Assembly: GCA_945882005.1 (NCBI GenBank)
Contig: CAMCWG010000008.1
Coordinates: 1-24,847, forward strand
Source: Bordetella parapertussis
GTDB taxonomy: Bacteria > Pseudomonadota > Gammaproteobacteria > Burkholderiales > Burkholderiaceae_B
Length of the DNA stretch: 24,847 nt
Reading direction: 5' to 3'
Within the stretch, counting starts at the first letter, position 1. Every line of letters begins with the position of its first letter. Below, piece by piece: positions 9,201-16,592 of the stretch. The translations under genes were made by a program, and so were the position numbers. The notes beneath the pieces were generated by a model that worked only from the letters and a program-made list of their open reading frames with translations, had not been told where the DNA came from and searched no databases.

Positions 9201-9884
9201 ACGACCGTGCAGCATTCCAGGGACCCGCATATCGTGAACAAAAGTCAGTTGCCCGGTTGCTTTGCCTGGGATGTCAACGCGGGGAATTGGTTGACCAATC
9301 GTGTGATGCTCTTCTTGAGCCTTAAGACTAACCGAAGGGTCAAGCAGCAAACGAATATTGCGCTCACCAATGAGCGCGGCATAGGTCACGCGTTCAGTGT
9401 CACGGCCGACTTGTTCGTAAAGGACCTCACCACGCTCTGTGCGCAGGCCGTCCGCATGCGTATTCCATTTGGCTGCGGCGGCTTGGAGGAGCCAACGCCG
9501 CGCTTGCGCAGCAGCCTGGCGCAGAGGAGGGCTGTGAAGTTGTATCGAACCGCTTGCAATGGTTGGACCCTGATTGGGTGCGCGACCGGTATCGCCGAGA
9601 ATCACCTCAACGTGATCCATGGAGACATCAAGTTCTTCTACAACGATTTGACCTAAGGCAGTTCGCAGACCTGTTCCAAGGTCAACATGTCCGTGCAGTG
9701 CAACGACTCGTCCATCAGACCATACCGAAAGCAATACCTCCTGACCCTCCGCGGGGTTCGCGGGCACAGCAGCGGGCTGCCCCTTTGTTGGCGGAGGGGC
9801 AGGCAGGGGCTCTCGCACGACGACCAATACGCCCGACGCATCGAGAAAGTCTTTGCGCAGTCGCAGGGTGCTGCTAGATGCCAT
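6195..9884 (-). CDS. nicB: Nicotinate-dehydrogenase-like large subunit: molybdopterin domain fused to three cytochrome c domains
   Basis: Large subunit (1229 residues) of a xanthine-dehydrogenase-family molybdenum hydroxylase, organised like Pseudomonas putida NicB. Residues 1 to about 750 form the molybdopterin cytosine dinucleotide-binding region, with PLGAGESSSVPG (711-722) carrying the expected catalytic glutamate E716. A membrane helix (about 787-810, preceded by RRPFAKR) leads to three c-type heme sites: CVTCH (844-848), CTACH (991-995) and CAACH (1122-1126). M917, M1058 and M1174 are plausible axial ligands. The basic residues before the helix suggest a cytoplasmic catalytic part and periplasmic hemes. 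Predicted reaction: nicotinate to 6-hydroxynicotinate, electrons passing through NicA to the cytochromes and then the respiratory chain. The start overlaps nicA by 11 bases. The substrate could be another N-heterocycle, but the reductase and enamidase nearby favour nicotinate. Confidence 0.87.
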   Translation of the reverse strand: MASSSTLRLRKDFLDASGVLVVVREPLPAPPPTKGQPAAVPANPAEGQEVLLSVWSDGRVVALHGHVDLGTGLRTALGQIVVEELDVSMDHVEVILGDTGRAPNQGPTIASGSIQLHSPPLRQAAAQARRWLLQAAAAKWNTHADGLRTERGEVLYEQVGRDTERVTYAALIGERNIRLLLDPSVSLKAQEEHHTIGQPIPRVDIPGKATGQLTFVHDMRVPGMLHGRVVRPPYAGADHGDFVGNLLESVDETSIAHIPGIKAVVVIRDFIGIVAEREELAEQAASQLRVVWKDWPGLPDLSNLENALRANPSTPRELINEGNIDTALQAGGTELSRTYIWPYQMHASIGPSCAIADWSNAEPYKLTVWAGTQNPHVLRADLARLSGLTDLDIEIVRMEASGCYGRNGADDVAADAVLLSRAVGAPVRVQLTREQENLWEPKGAAQWMQVRGGLDAAGDFAAYDFQTSYPSNGAPTLALLLTRTIEPLAQTYEMGDRTARPPYQVGNLRVTVNDMPPILRASWLRGVSALPNSFAHESYIDELATQAGVDPVEFRLRYLDDPRARELLQATTDKAGWLRHTEPQQQHTDGDMLRGQGVAYARYIHSKWPGFGAAWAAWVADVEVNRHTGEVHVKRVVVGHDAGMTINPAGVEHQVHGNVVQTTSRALHESVPVRKQDNTVATREWGSYPILNFRQVPVIDVLQMPRPNEAPLGAGESSSVPGTAAIANAIFDATGIRFRQPPFTPEVVRAALNPLPPASQPIYPAEQPIQLALPAKANPNAHWPTRRPFAKRLAALLAGVAGLSLGWLGLRGPAPIAPITQFNPALYSPQTIEKGRQLVALGNCVTCHTAPGGQPNAGGLGIQTPFGTVYSTNLTPDKDSGIGAWSLPAFRRAMRDGVSRDGHLLYPAFPYTSFKNMTDEDITSIYAYLMVQAPVAQSNPTTQLSAPFSYRPLMAVWNALYSEPTTSQTLLADQGELWNRGAYLVNGVGHCTACHTPRDMLGGEKLGQGFLSGAWIKGWGAPALAAASKSPVRWTEQSFYDYLRTGFSGQHGSAGGPMAPVVQQLASVPDSDIKAMAHYLASFQEAATPAQAAHAAQDYVVAAQSASATLLGPAQRMFTMACAACHHDGDGPKLLGANVPLALNTNLHSDKPDNVIRVILEGVRKPASQAIGFMPSFAGQLDNEQVSALVQYMRARFAPDKPAWSSLEPSIARIRQETARQTGLAIPAK

Positions 9885-10395
9885 CTTGCGTCACCTGAGC
9901 ATGTTTGGCCTCTTGCAACATCCCTGCTGCACGTTGGACCGCGCGTATGATTTCGATATGCGTGCCGCACCGACAAAAATTGGCGGATAACTCAGACCGG
10001 ATCTCTTTTTCGGTGGGTGACGGGTTCCGGGCGAGCAAGGAGGCTGTCATCATGATCATGCCGTTAAGGCAGTATCCGCATTGTGCGGCCTGCTCGGCGA
10101 TGAATGCCTGTTGAATGAGGTGAGGTTCGGCAAGTGTTCCCAGTCCCTCTAAGGTCGTAATGGCACGACCTTCAATACCTTCCAGAGGGATGACGCAGGA
10201 GCGCGCGGCTTGCCCATCAACGAGCACCGTACAGGCGCCGCATTGACCAAGGCCGCAGCCGTACTTGGGCCCGTTGAGCCCAAGGTCGTTCCGTAAAAAA
10301 TTGAGAAGAGGAGTCTCTGGATCCAGGCGGGTCTCAAGTGCCTGGCCATTAATTGTCAGTGCCAGAGGTTTAGCGTTGCGATGCTGTGCAGTCAT
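9874..10395 (-). CDS. nicA: 2[2Fe-2S] small subunit of nicotinate-dehydrogenase-like hydroxylase
   Basis: Iron-sulfur subunit of the molybdenum hydroxylase, 173 residues, close to the usual 150-170. The N-terminal plant-type [2Fe-2S] domain has C47, C52, C55 and C67 (GCGLGQCGACTVLVDG); the C-terminal four-helix [2Fe-2S] domain has C106 and C109 (QCGYCLNGM), then C141 and C143 (FCRCG). It relays electrons from the molybdenum centre of NicB to the fused cytochromes. No FAD subunit gene is present, as expected for cytochrome-linked members. I chose the ATG at 10395 because it follows the livF stop after five bases and begins just before the ferredoxin-like fold; the frame is open to 10506, but that would overlap livF by 106 bases with no domain content. 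Confidence 0.92.
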   Translation of the reverse strand: MTAQHRNAKPLALTINGQALETRLDPETPLLNFLRNDLGLNGPKYGCGLGQCGACTVLVDGQAARSCVIPLEGIEGRAITTLEGLGTLAEPHLIQQAFIAEQAAQCGYCLNGMIMMTASLLARNPSPTEKEIRSELSANFCRCGTHIEIIRAVQRAAGMLQEAKHAQVTQDGI

Positions 10396-10400
10396 GGGTG

Positions 10401-11132
10401 CTACAGGCTCAGGTAAGCACGTCGTACGGCTTCGTTTTCGTCGAGCTCGCGCATCGTGCCTGCAAAACGGATTTGCCCCTTTTCTAGAACATAGGCGCGG
10501 TCGCACACGAGGTTGGCAAAGTGTAGGTTTTGTTCAGATAACAAAATACTGACCCCTTGTTGTTTGAGAGCCAAAATCATCTGCGCCATTTGTTCAACGA
10601 TGACGGGCGCGATTCCCTCAGACGGCTCGTCGAGCAGAATCAGGTAGGGGTTGCCCATTAAGGACCGCGCGACGGTCAACATTTGTTGCTCACCACCGCT
10701 CATTCGTCCGCCTGGGCGGGTTGGCATCTCCCCAAGGTTGGGGAAAAGCTTGAATAGCTTGTCAGGTGTCCAATGTGGTGCGGGCTCACCATTCGGCCAA
10801 TGACGCACTGCTTGGCGCCCAACTTCAAGATTTTCGAGAACGGTGAGGTCAGTAAAAATACGCCGATCTTCTGGTACGAAGCCTAAACCCATCGCAGCGA
10901 TCTCGTGCGTCGCGCGCTGCGAGATATCTTGATCCATGAAATGTAGTTGCCCACGTCGCTTTTCCATTAATCCCATAATGGATTTCATTGTGGTGGACTT
11001 GCCTGCGCCGTTACGTCCCATGAGTGCAACCACTTCACCGCGTGCAACACTAAAGTCCACATCATAAAGAATTTTTGCAGCGCCATACCAAGCCTGCAGT
11101 CCAGAAACAGTAAGGAGAGTTTGCTGACTCAT
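10401..11132 (-). CDS. livF: ABC transporter ATP-binding protein, LivF type
   Basis: One of two ATPases of a branched-chain-amino-acid-type (HAAT) importer, 243 residues. Motifs: Walker A GRNGAGKST (39-47), signature MSGGE (144-148), Walker B LILLDE (164-169) followed by PSEGIAP, which is diagnostic of LivF. I use the ATG at 11132, overlapping the livG stop as TGATG; a GTG one codon upstream is also possible. The five-base gap to nicA puts the transporter and the hydroxylase in one transcript. The importer probably brings in the aromatic N-heterocycle degraded by the cluster rather than leucine, which is inference from context. Confidence 0.92.
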   Translation of the reverse strand: MSQQTLLTVSGLQAWYGAAKILYDVDFSVARGEVVALMGRNGAGKSTTMKSIMGLMEKRRGQLHFMDQDISQRATHEIAAMGLGFVPEDRRIFTDLTVLENLEVGRQAVRHWPNGEPAPHWTPDKLFKLFPNLGEMPTRPGGRMSGGEQQMLTVARSLMGNPYLILLDEPSEGIAPVIVEQMAQMILALKQQGVSILLSEQNLHFANLVCDRAYVLEKGQIRFAGTMRELDENEAVRRAYLSL

Positions 11133-11914
11133 CACGCAACCCCCGGTGTTTTTGCGGGCTTGAGTTCAAACGTGCTGCCGCCTCCAAAATAGACTTCTTG
11201 CACGTCGCGGTTGTCCCGTATGGAGTCAGGGGTGCCGTGTGCGATGAGTCGCCCGCGTGCCAGTACGCTAATACGATCTGCGTAGGCGAAAACAACATCC
11301 ATACTATGCTCGGTAAAGAGCACAGCAATTCCGCGCTCAATCACCAGGCGCTTGGTCATCGCCATCATGTCGTTTCTTTCTCTGGGTGCCATACCGGCGG
11401 TGGGCTCATCCATCAATAAGAGCTTAGGGTCGTTGGCGAGGGCAATTGCAAGTTCGACACGCTTGACATCGCTATAAGCAAGTTCGCTGCAGGGGCGGTC
11501 TGCTTGTTCCTGCATGCCCACTTGGCTTAGGAGTTCAAGTGCTTTTTCTCGCGCATGTGCTGAGGCGGATTTGAAAAACGAAAACAGCTGATTGTCGTGG
11601 GATAGCAAGGCCATCTGAACGTTTTCAATGACGGTGAGCGATGAAAATGTTTCGGCGATCTGAAAGCATCTACCCACGCCTAAACGCCAAATTGCACGCG
11701 GTGCAAGGCCGATGAGCTCTGTGTCATCCATTTTGATTGAGCCTCGGTCCGCCTTGAGTTGACCGTTCACCATATTGAACGTCGTCGATTTGCCTGCACC
11801 GTTTGGTCCGATCAGGGCGAGCAGTTCACCTGCCTTGAGGTCAAAATCAATCCCATCAACAGCTTTAACGCCGCCGAAAGACTTTCCAAGTCCGCGGACT
11901 GTTAGCAGAGTCAT
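11132..11914 (-). CDS. livG: ABC transporter ATP-binding protein, LivG type, with altered signature motif
   Basis: Second ATPase of the importer, 260 residues. Walker A is GPNGAGKST (36-44); Walker B is LLLMDE (165-170), followed by PTAGMAP as usual in LivG; the H-loop segment is LFTEHSMD. The ABC signature is unusual: where LivG normally has LSYGxQ, this protein has LAYSDVK (145-151), so the glycine of the signature is Ser148 (codon AGC at 11471-11473, one base from a glycine codon). The rest looks intact and the gene is in a complete operon, so I treat it as functional. The start overlaps the livHM stop (ATGA) and the end overlaps livF. Confidence 0.92.
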   Translation of the reverse strand: MTLLTVRGLGKSFGGVKAVDGIDFDLKAGELLALIGPNGAGKSTTFNMVNGQLKADRGSIKMDDTELIGLAPRAIWRLGVGRCFQIAETFSSLTVIENVQMALLSHDNQLFSFFKSASAHAREKALELLSQVGMQEQADRPCSELAYSDVKRVELAIALANDPKLLLMDEPTAGMAPRERNDMMAMTKRLVIERGIAVLFTEHSMDVVFAYADRISVLARGRLIAHGTPDSIRDNRDVQEVYFGGGSTFELKPAKTPGVA

Positions 11915-13809
11915 GCAGCCTCCTTGCGTGCTGCTTTAATGCGCTCAGTGATTTGCGCAGCGAAGCCGGCAATGCCTTGAGGAAAGAGCAAGACGAGCAA
12001 CAGAATAATTGCGCCTAGCATGGCACGCCAATATTCTGTGTTACGTGCAACGGTATCGTGTAGCCAGGTAAAGGTAAATGCGCCTACGAGCGGACCAGCG
12101 AGAGTTTGAATGCCACCCAAGAGCACCATGACTAGACCGTCAATGGAACGACTGACGTGCAAGCTTTCCGGTGAAATACTTCCCTTGGAGAACGCAAACA
12201 AGGCGCCTGCTAGGCCTGCAAACGTTCCGGCCACAATAAAGGCAACCCATTGTATTTTTTTTACGTCGATACCAATCGCATCGGCGCGAAGAGGGGAGTC
12301 CCGGCCAGCTCGCAGTGCATAGCCAAAGGGGGAGTACAACAGTCTGCGCATGACGTAGACAGCAACCACCACCAGCCCAAGTGTGACGAAGTAGTAATTC
12401 TTCTTGTCTTGCAACCACTGCGCGGGCCACACACCTGTTAGCCCGTTACTGCCGCCTGTGAACGCATCCCACTGATAAACAATTGCCCAAGTGATTTGCG
12501 CAAAAGCGAGAGTCAACATCGCGAGGTACACGCCTGATAGTCGAACACAAAACCAGCCGTACAGAAATGCGCCAAGTGCAGCGACCGCGGGCGCTAACAT
12601 CAGGCTGAGCTCCATGGGTAGGCCGAGGTGGCGGATGATGAGTGCTGCACCATAGGCACCCAAGCCAAAATAGGCGGCGTGACCAAAGGAGTGAAGCCCC
12701 CCTGGACCCATGATGAAATGCAAACTTGCTGCGAACAGGACTGCGATCAGGAGGTCGATCAGCAAGACTGTGACGTAAGGAGATTGAGCTGTGAGCCAAG
12801 GCATGGCAATTAAAACCAGTACAACCAAGGCGCTACCTAGCTTGTAGGCGTTTGAGGCTGGACGTAAAGGCATCTCTATTTCAGCAGCGTTTCGCGAAGC
12901 GGGTTGCGCTCGACCCAACAGGCCCCAAGGTCTAAAGACCAGGACGATCGCCATGACGAGAAACTCAACAACCAGTGTGAGCTTAGAGAATGATATTTGT
13001 ATGCCAGCGATCTCGACCAATCCAAGCCAGATGCAAATCGCCTTGAGCTCCGCGATGAGGAGCGCGGCAACGTATGCTCCAGGAATAGATCCCATACCAC
13101 CCACTACTACGACGACGAATGCGGCGCCAATCGTATGGAGGTCCATTTCTAGGTTTGCAGGCTCGCGGGGAAGTTGGAGCGCACCGCCCAGACCCGCGAG
13201 GAGCGCACCGAGGGCGAAGACAGCGGTAAAGAGCCATGCTTGGTTAACGCCGAGTGCTGCGACCATTTCCCGGTCTTGCGTTGCTGCTCTAACTAGTGTG
13301 CCCCAGCGGGTGCGCGTCAGCAGCAACCAAAGAAGGCCGAGCAGGATAGGACCCACGACGATTAAAAACAAGTCGTAGGAGGGGAAGTTACGGCTCAGAA
13401 TTTCAACAGAGCCTTTCAGCCCCGGGGCACGTGGCCCAAGGAGTTCTTCGGGACCCCAAAGCCAAAGTACGGCGTCTTTAATGACAAGTACCAGGGCGAA
13501 CGTGGCAAGTAGTTGGAAGAGTTCCGGGGCACGATAGATGCGCCGCAGTAGCGTGACTTCAATCGCTGCGCCCAACAAACCGACGACTAGCGGTGCCAGC
13601 AACAGGGCTGGCCAAAAACCGATGCTCGACGAAAGTTTCTCAACGAGCGTGTACGCGACGTAGATGCCCACCATGAAAAATGAGCCGTGGGCAAAGTTCA
13701 CAATCCGGGTCACCCCGAAAATCAAGGAAAGCCCCGCCGCCACTAGAAAAAGTGATGACGCGCCTGCTAGACCATTGAGCAGTTGAACAATCAAGCTTGA
13801 AAGGTCCAT
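11911..13809 (-). CDS. livHM: Fused LivH-LivM permease of HAAT-family importer
   Basis: A single 632-residue polypeptide carrying both permease subunits of the importer. Residues 1 to about 300 are LivH-like (GVTRIVNFAHGSFFMVGIY at 32-50, then a GGMGSIPGA loop at 237-245 and FRPWGLLGR at 292-300). A hydrophilic linker of about 20 residues follows, and residues from about 322 to the end are LivM-like (ending FPQGIAGFAAQI). The fusion keeps the reading frame through the linker with no sign of a recent frameshift, and fused HM permeases exist in other HAAT systems. It would form the membrane channel for the substrate bound by LivK. The stop overlaps the livG start; livK lies 34 bases upstream in the transcript. 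Confidence 0.92.
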   Translation of the reverse strand: MDLSSLIVQLLNGLAGASSLFLVAAGLSLIFGVTRIVNFAHGSFFMVGIYVAYTLVEKLSSSIGFWPALLLAPLVVGLLGAAIEVTLLRRIYRAPELFQLLATFALVLVIKDAVLWLWGPEELLGPRAPGLKGSVEILSRNFPSYDLFLIVVGPILLGLLWLLLTRTRWGTLVRAATQDREMVAALGVNQAWLFTAVFALGALLAGLGGALQLPREPANLEMDLHTIGAAFVVVVVGGMGSIPGAYVAALLIAELKAICIWLGLVEIAGIQISFSKLTLVVEFLVMAIVLVFRPWGLLGRAQPASRNAAEIEMPLRPASNAYKLGSALVVLVLIAMPWLTAQSPYVTVLLIDLLIAVLFAASLHFIMGPGGLHSFGHAAYFGLGAYGAALIIRHLGLPMELSLMLAPAVAALGAFLYGWFCVRLSGVYLAMLTLAFAQITWAIVYQWDAFTGGSNGLTGVWPAQWLQDKKNYYFVTLGLVVVAVYVMRRLLYSPFGYALRAGRDSPLRADAIGIDVKKIQWVAFIVAGTFAGLAGALFAFSKGSISPESLHVSRSIDGLVMVLLGGIQTLAGPLVGAFTFTWLHDTVARNTEYWRAMLGAIILLLVLLFPQGIAGFAAQITERIKAARKEAA

Positions 13810-13843
13810 GCAGACTGGGCTCCCTCGTTAGTTTGCGAAAGTA

Positions 13844-15058
13844 TTAATCAGCAGGACGAAGTTTTTTGACTTCTTCTGCCGATGGTAGAACAGTTGCGCC
13901 ATCGATATAACGGAACGTTCCCATCACACCTTTGCCGTTCTCAACCTTGGTGCGACCGACATAGCCACCCATTGTTGATTGATGGTCTTCTGGGCGATAG
14001 GTGACGCTACCAAAGGGTGACATGAGCGTCAAACCACGGAACGCTGTGATCAGCTTTTCGGTATCTGTGCTCTGAGCCTTTTTGATACCTGCTGCGAGTG
14101 ACATGATTGCGCTGTAGCCAACGACTGATCCAAGGCGTGGGTAGTCTTTGTACTTTGCCTCATAGGCTTTCTTAAAGGCGTCGTGCTCTGGCGTCTTGAT
14201 CGCATACCAAGGGTAGCCTGTGACCAGCCAGCCTGTGGGGCTTTCATCTTTGAGTGGATCCAAATACTCTGGCTCACCAGTCAATAGGCTGACCACTTCA
14301 CGTCCCTTAAACAAACCGCGAGTATTGCCTTCGCGTACAAAGCGCGAAAGATCTGCACCGAACAGCACGTTAAAAATAGCGTCCGGTTTTGCATCTGCCA
14401 GAGCTTGGACCACGCTACCGGCATCGACTTTACCCAAAGGTGTGGCTTGCTCTGCGACGAATTCGATATCTGGTTGGGCAGCCTTCATCAGTGCTTTGAA
14501 GGTCGCTGCGGCGGATTGACCGTATTCATAGTTTGGGTAAACAATCGCCCAACGTTTCTTTTTCATGGCGCTGGCTTCCGGCACCAGCATAGCTACCTGC
14601 ATATGGGTAGAAGGGCGCAGGCGGAAGGTGTAGCGGTTGCCGTTTTGCCAAACGATTTTGTCTGTTAAGGGTTCGCTAGCGAGGAAGAAAACTTTCTTCT
14701 GTTTTGCAAAATCAGTCAACGCCAAACCGATATGCGACAGAAACGATCCGGTCAATACATCGACTTTGTCGCGCGAAATCAGCTCCTCCGCAACGCGCAC
14801 CGCATCGCCGGGGTTTGCATTGTCATCGCGTGTGATTAGCTGTACTTTCTTGCCGTTCAACCCACCCGCTGCGTTAATCTGGTCAATCGCGAGCTCCATC
14901 CCTTTTTTGTAGGGCTCTAAAAACGCAGGCTGCGCTTTGTAGCTATTGATTTCACCAATTTTAATGACGTCTTGCGCGGACGCTGTGACGGATGTGGCTA
15001 GCAGCGAGGCACCTAAAGCAAGGGATGCCGTGATGCGTTTGGTAAATATACGACGCAT
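13844..15058 (-). CDS. livK: Periplasmic substrate-binding protein of LivK/HAAT type
   Basis: Periplasmic binding protein of the importer, 404 residues, Peripla_BP_6 fold. It starts with a Sec signal peptide (MRRIFTKR, a hydrophobic core, and cleavage likely after the TASAQ region near residue 29), followed by the mature N-terminus VIKIGEINSY. It determines the ligand. By operon context I infer nicotinate, 6-hydroxynicotinate or a related pyridine carboxylate such as quinolinate, but nothing in the sequence proves this. I chose the ATG at 15058 because it has GGAG seven bases upstream and begins the signal peptide; the open frame extends to 15160 but would overlap the upstream gene. Confidence 0.9.
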   Translation of the reverse strand: MRRIFTKRITASLALGASLLATSVTASAQDVIKIGEINSYKAQPAFLEPYKKGMELAIDQINAAGGLNGKKVQLITRDDNANPGDAVRVAEELISRDKVDVLTGSFLSHIGLALTDFAKQKKVFFLASEPLTDKIVWQNGNRYTFRLRPSTHMQVAMLVPEASAMKKKRWAIVYPNYEYGQSAAATFKALMKAAQPDIEFVAEQATPLGKVDAGSVVQALADAKPDAIFNVLFGADLSRFVREGNTRGLFKGREVVSLLTGEPEYLDPLKDESPTGWLVTGYPWYAIKTPEHDAFKKAYEAKYKDYPRLGSVVGYSAIMSLAAGIKKAQSTDTEKLITAFRGLTLMSPFGSVTYRPEDHQSTMGGYVGRTKVENGKGVMGTFRYIDGATVLPSAEEVKKLRPAD

Positions 15059-15089
15059 GGAGTTCTCCAAAAAATGAATACTGCCTTTG

Positions 15090-15674
15090 TTAACGTAAGC
15101 CATCTTTACCCTCGATTTCATTTGCTTGCAGACCGCCGATACGAGGTAAAGGGCGACCACTGTCAGTTACTGCTACTGCGACGACGATTTCTTTTGCACT
15201 AGGAGCGTCGGTTACGCGCGCTTCAATCGCATCGAAGTGACTGCGCACGAAGGCTGCATCTTTGTGTCCGAGAGGTACATCAATCGCGCAGCCTGGGCCT
15301 CCACGCTTTTTGCTGGAGGGTACGAGTGCCGCACCGTGGTGCACAGCTTGACGCAGCGGCGCGCCTAATTTTGGATGAAGAATGGCAGCGGCGTGCTCTA
15401 GCTCGCCGGCCTCGCCGACAATCGCCGCTTTGCCGTAGCTCTGCGCTTGCTCGGGGGTGATGCCAAGTGCCTCAACGCATTTATTGCCTAGAAGGGCACC
15501 TAACTCTTCGCCGATCTCAATCAAAGCGTCGAGGTTTTGGCTATAGACACCCGCGTAAGGGTTCTCAATGACAGCGATGGCAAGTGCTCTGCGGGTTGGG
15601 GGCGAGATGACCTGACCCATTTCAAGATGGGTCTCATCGATCTGAACGATGAGCTTGCGAATCTTTGCTGCCAT
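15090..15674 (-). CDS. DUF1185 (AA_synth, PF06684-like) family protein, function unknown
   Basis: A 194-residue cytoplasmic protein that I recognise as the 'amino acid synthesis' DUF1185 family by its overall pattern: an N-terminal IDETHLEMG segment, AIAVIENPYAGVYSQNL (33-49), KAAIVGEAGELEHAAA, and GCAIDVPLGHKDAAFVRSHFD. Despite the family name no reaction is established. The start has GGAG nine bases upstream. It sits between the UPF0280 gene and livK in the nicotinate operon, with 27- and 31-base gaps, so it is co-transcribed and probably acts on the pathway. Possibilities include assisting reductase or enamidase chemistry, or an isomerase-like role on a ring intermediate; these are guesses. 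Confidence 0.75.
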   Translation of the reverse strand: MAAKIRKLIVQIDETHLEMGQVISPPTRRALAIAVIENPYAGVYSQNLDALIEIGEELGALLGNKCVEALGITPEQAQSYGKAAIVGEAGELEHAAAILHPKLGAPLRQAVHHGAALVPSSKKRGGPGCAIDVPLGHKDAAFVRSHFDAIEARVTDAPSAKEIVVAVAVTDSGRPLPRIGGLQANEIEGKDGLR

Positions 15675-15701
15675 GCGGGCTCCTAATTTCTGCGTGATGC
15701 G

Positions 15702-16586
15702 TTAGTGAATCTGGGTGTGTACAAGCGCAGGTGAGTCTGTCGTAACGACCCAGCCTTGGCAAGTCAAGATGCAAGCAGAGATTAAACCGCTTTGCTTCAT
15801 TTGTAGAGCCTGCTGTAAACCCTGTTGTAAGGCCTGGCGAACGGTGTCGGGGTCCAAAACTGGCACATGTACCGTCACTAGTCTGTCACCTAGGTCGGAG
15901 TTGTCTTTCACCGCACTGGCAGGTTGTCGCTCGACTGCGGGGTGGTCTGTGTTGACGGCATTCGCGATGACCGTTGCAGCAGCATCGGCCAAGGCCGCGG
16001 TCTCAGCTAGGACAGTCACGCTGTCTGCAATACCTAAAGACAAGCTGCGGCCGCGCCAACCGCTGGTTGCAACGCCTCTTACGGGCATTGCGAAGTCAAT
16101 ACTAAGCGTTCCGTCGAGGGTGATTCCTTCTTGCAGCGCGCGCGCATCAAGTTTTGCAATATCAGCAAATAAGCCGATGTCGACTTTTGTGCCCGGTGTT
16201 AAGTGCAATGCGATATCGCCGCCATTGTTCACCCAGGCGCGCGTCACGCCGGGCTGGGCATAAAATCCAATGAGTGCTTGCGCAACCGAGCCTGCCACCG
16301 CGGCCATCGGTGTAATAAAGTCGCTCGTACAGCGTTGGCAGGCGCGCCACATTGTTTGCGCAATCGGGCCCGTTAGCGGACAAGGGGAGTGGGTGTGTAT
16401 GGGTTGACGAAGTACCGGTAATTCGCCAGCTAGCTCCGACAGGATCGTCGCAAAGCGTTCGGATGCGGCTTTATGTGCAGCGCTTACAGCGTCGTCATCT
16501 CCTTCGGCATGGGCCACGATATCGATCGGGCCATGCTGAAAGTGTTGGCGTCCGTCATCCAGAATACGGGAAGTCGCGCGTGACAT
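15702..16586 (-). CDS. UPF0280 (ApbE-superfamily) protein, candidate flavin transferase
   Basis: A 294-residue protein of the UPF0280 family (COG2122), distantly related to the ApbE flavin transferases. Supporting motifs are TPMAAVAGSVAQ (92-103), AWVNNGGDIALHL (117-129), and a C-terminal ApbE-like block, ATSGWRGRSLSLGIADS (173-189), then LAETAALADAAATVIANAVN (193-212). There is no lipoprotein signal, so it should act in the cytoplasm. It lies six bases downstream of the 6-hydroxynicotinate reductase gene. The E. barkeri reductase is known to carry covalently bound flavin, so I infer that this protein may attach flavin to the reductase. The biochemical role of UPF0280 is not established to my knowledge. 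Confidence 0.82.
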   Translation of the reverse strand: MSRATSRILDDGRQHFQHGPIDIVAHAEGDDDAVSAAHKAASERFATILSELAGELPVLRQPIHTHSPCPLTGPIAQTMWRACQRCTSDFITPMAAVAGSVAQALIGFYAQPGVTRAWVNNGGDIALHLTPGTKVDIGLFADIAKLDARALQEGITLDGTLSIDFAMPVRGVATSGWRGRSLSLGIADSVTVLAETAALADAAATVIANAVNTDHPAVERQPASAVKDNSDLGDRLVTVHVPVLDPDTVRQALQQGLQQALQMKQSGLISACILTCQGWVVTTDSPALVHTQIH

Positions 16587-16592
16587 GTTCGC

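Noticed and set aside
9168..9656. 162-residue open frame on the + strand inside nicB
   Set aside because: It lies opposite a well-supported molybdopterin domain and shows no recognisable motif; a shadow frame of GC-rich coding DNA.
10396..10506. Longer N-terminus of the NicA subunit
   Set aside because: The added 37 residues are basic, lack family resemblance and run through the end of livF.
15059..15160. Longer N-terminus of LivK
   Set aside because: It overlaps the DUF1185 gene, and the signal peptide begins at the ATG at 15058 with GGAG before it.
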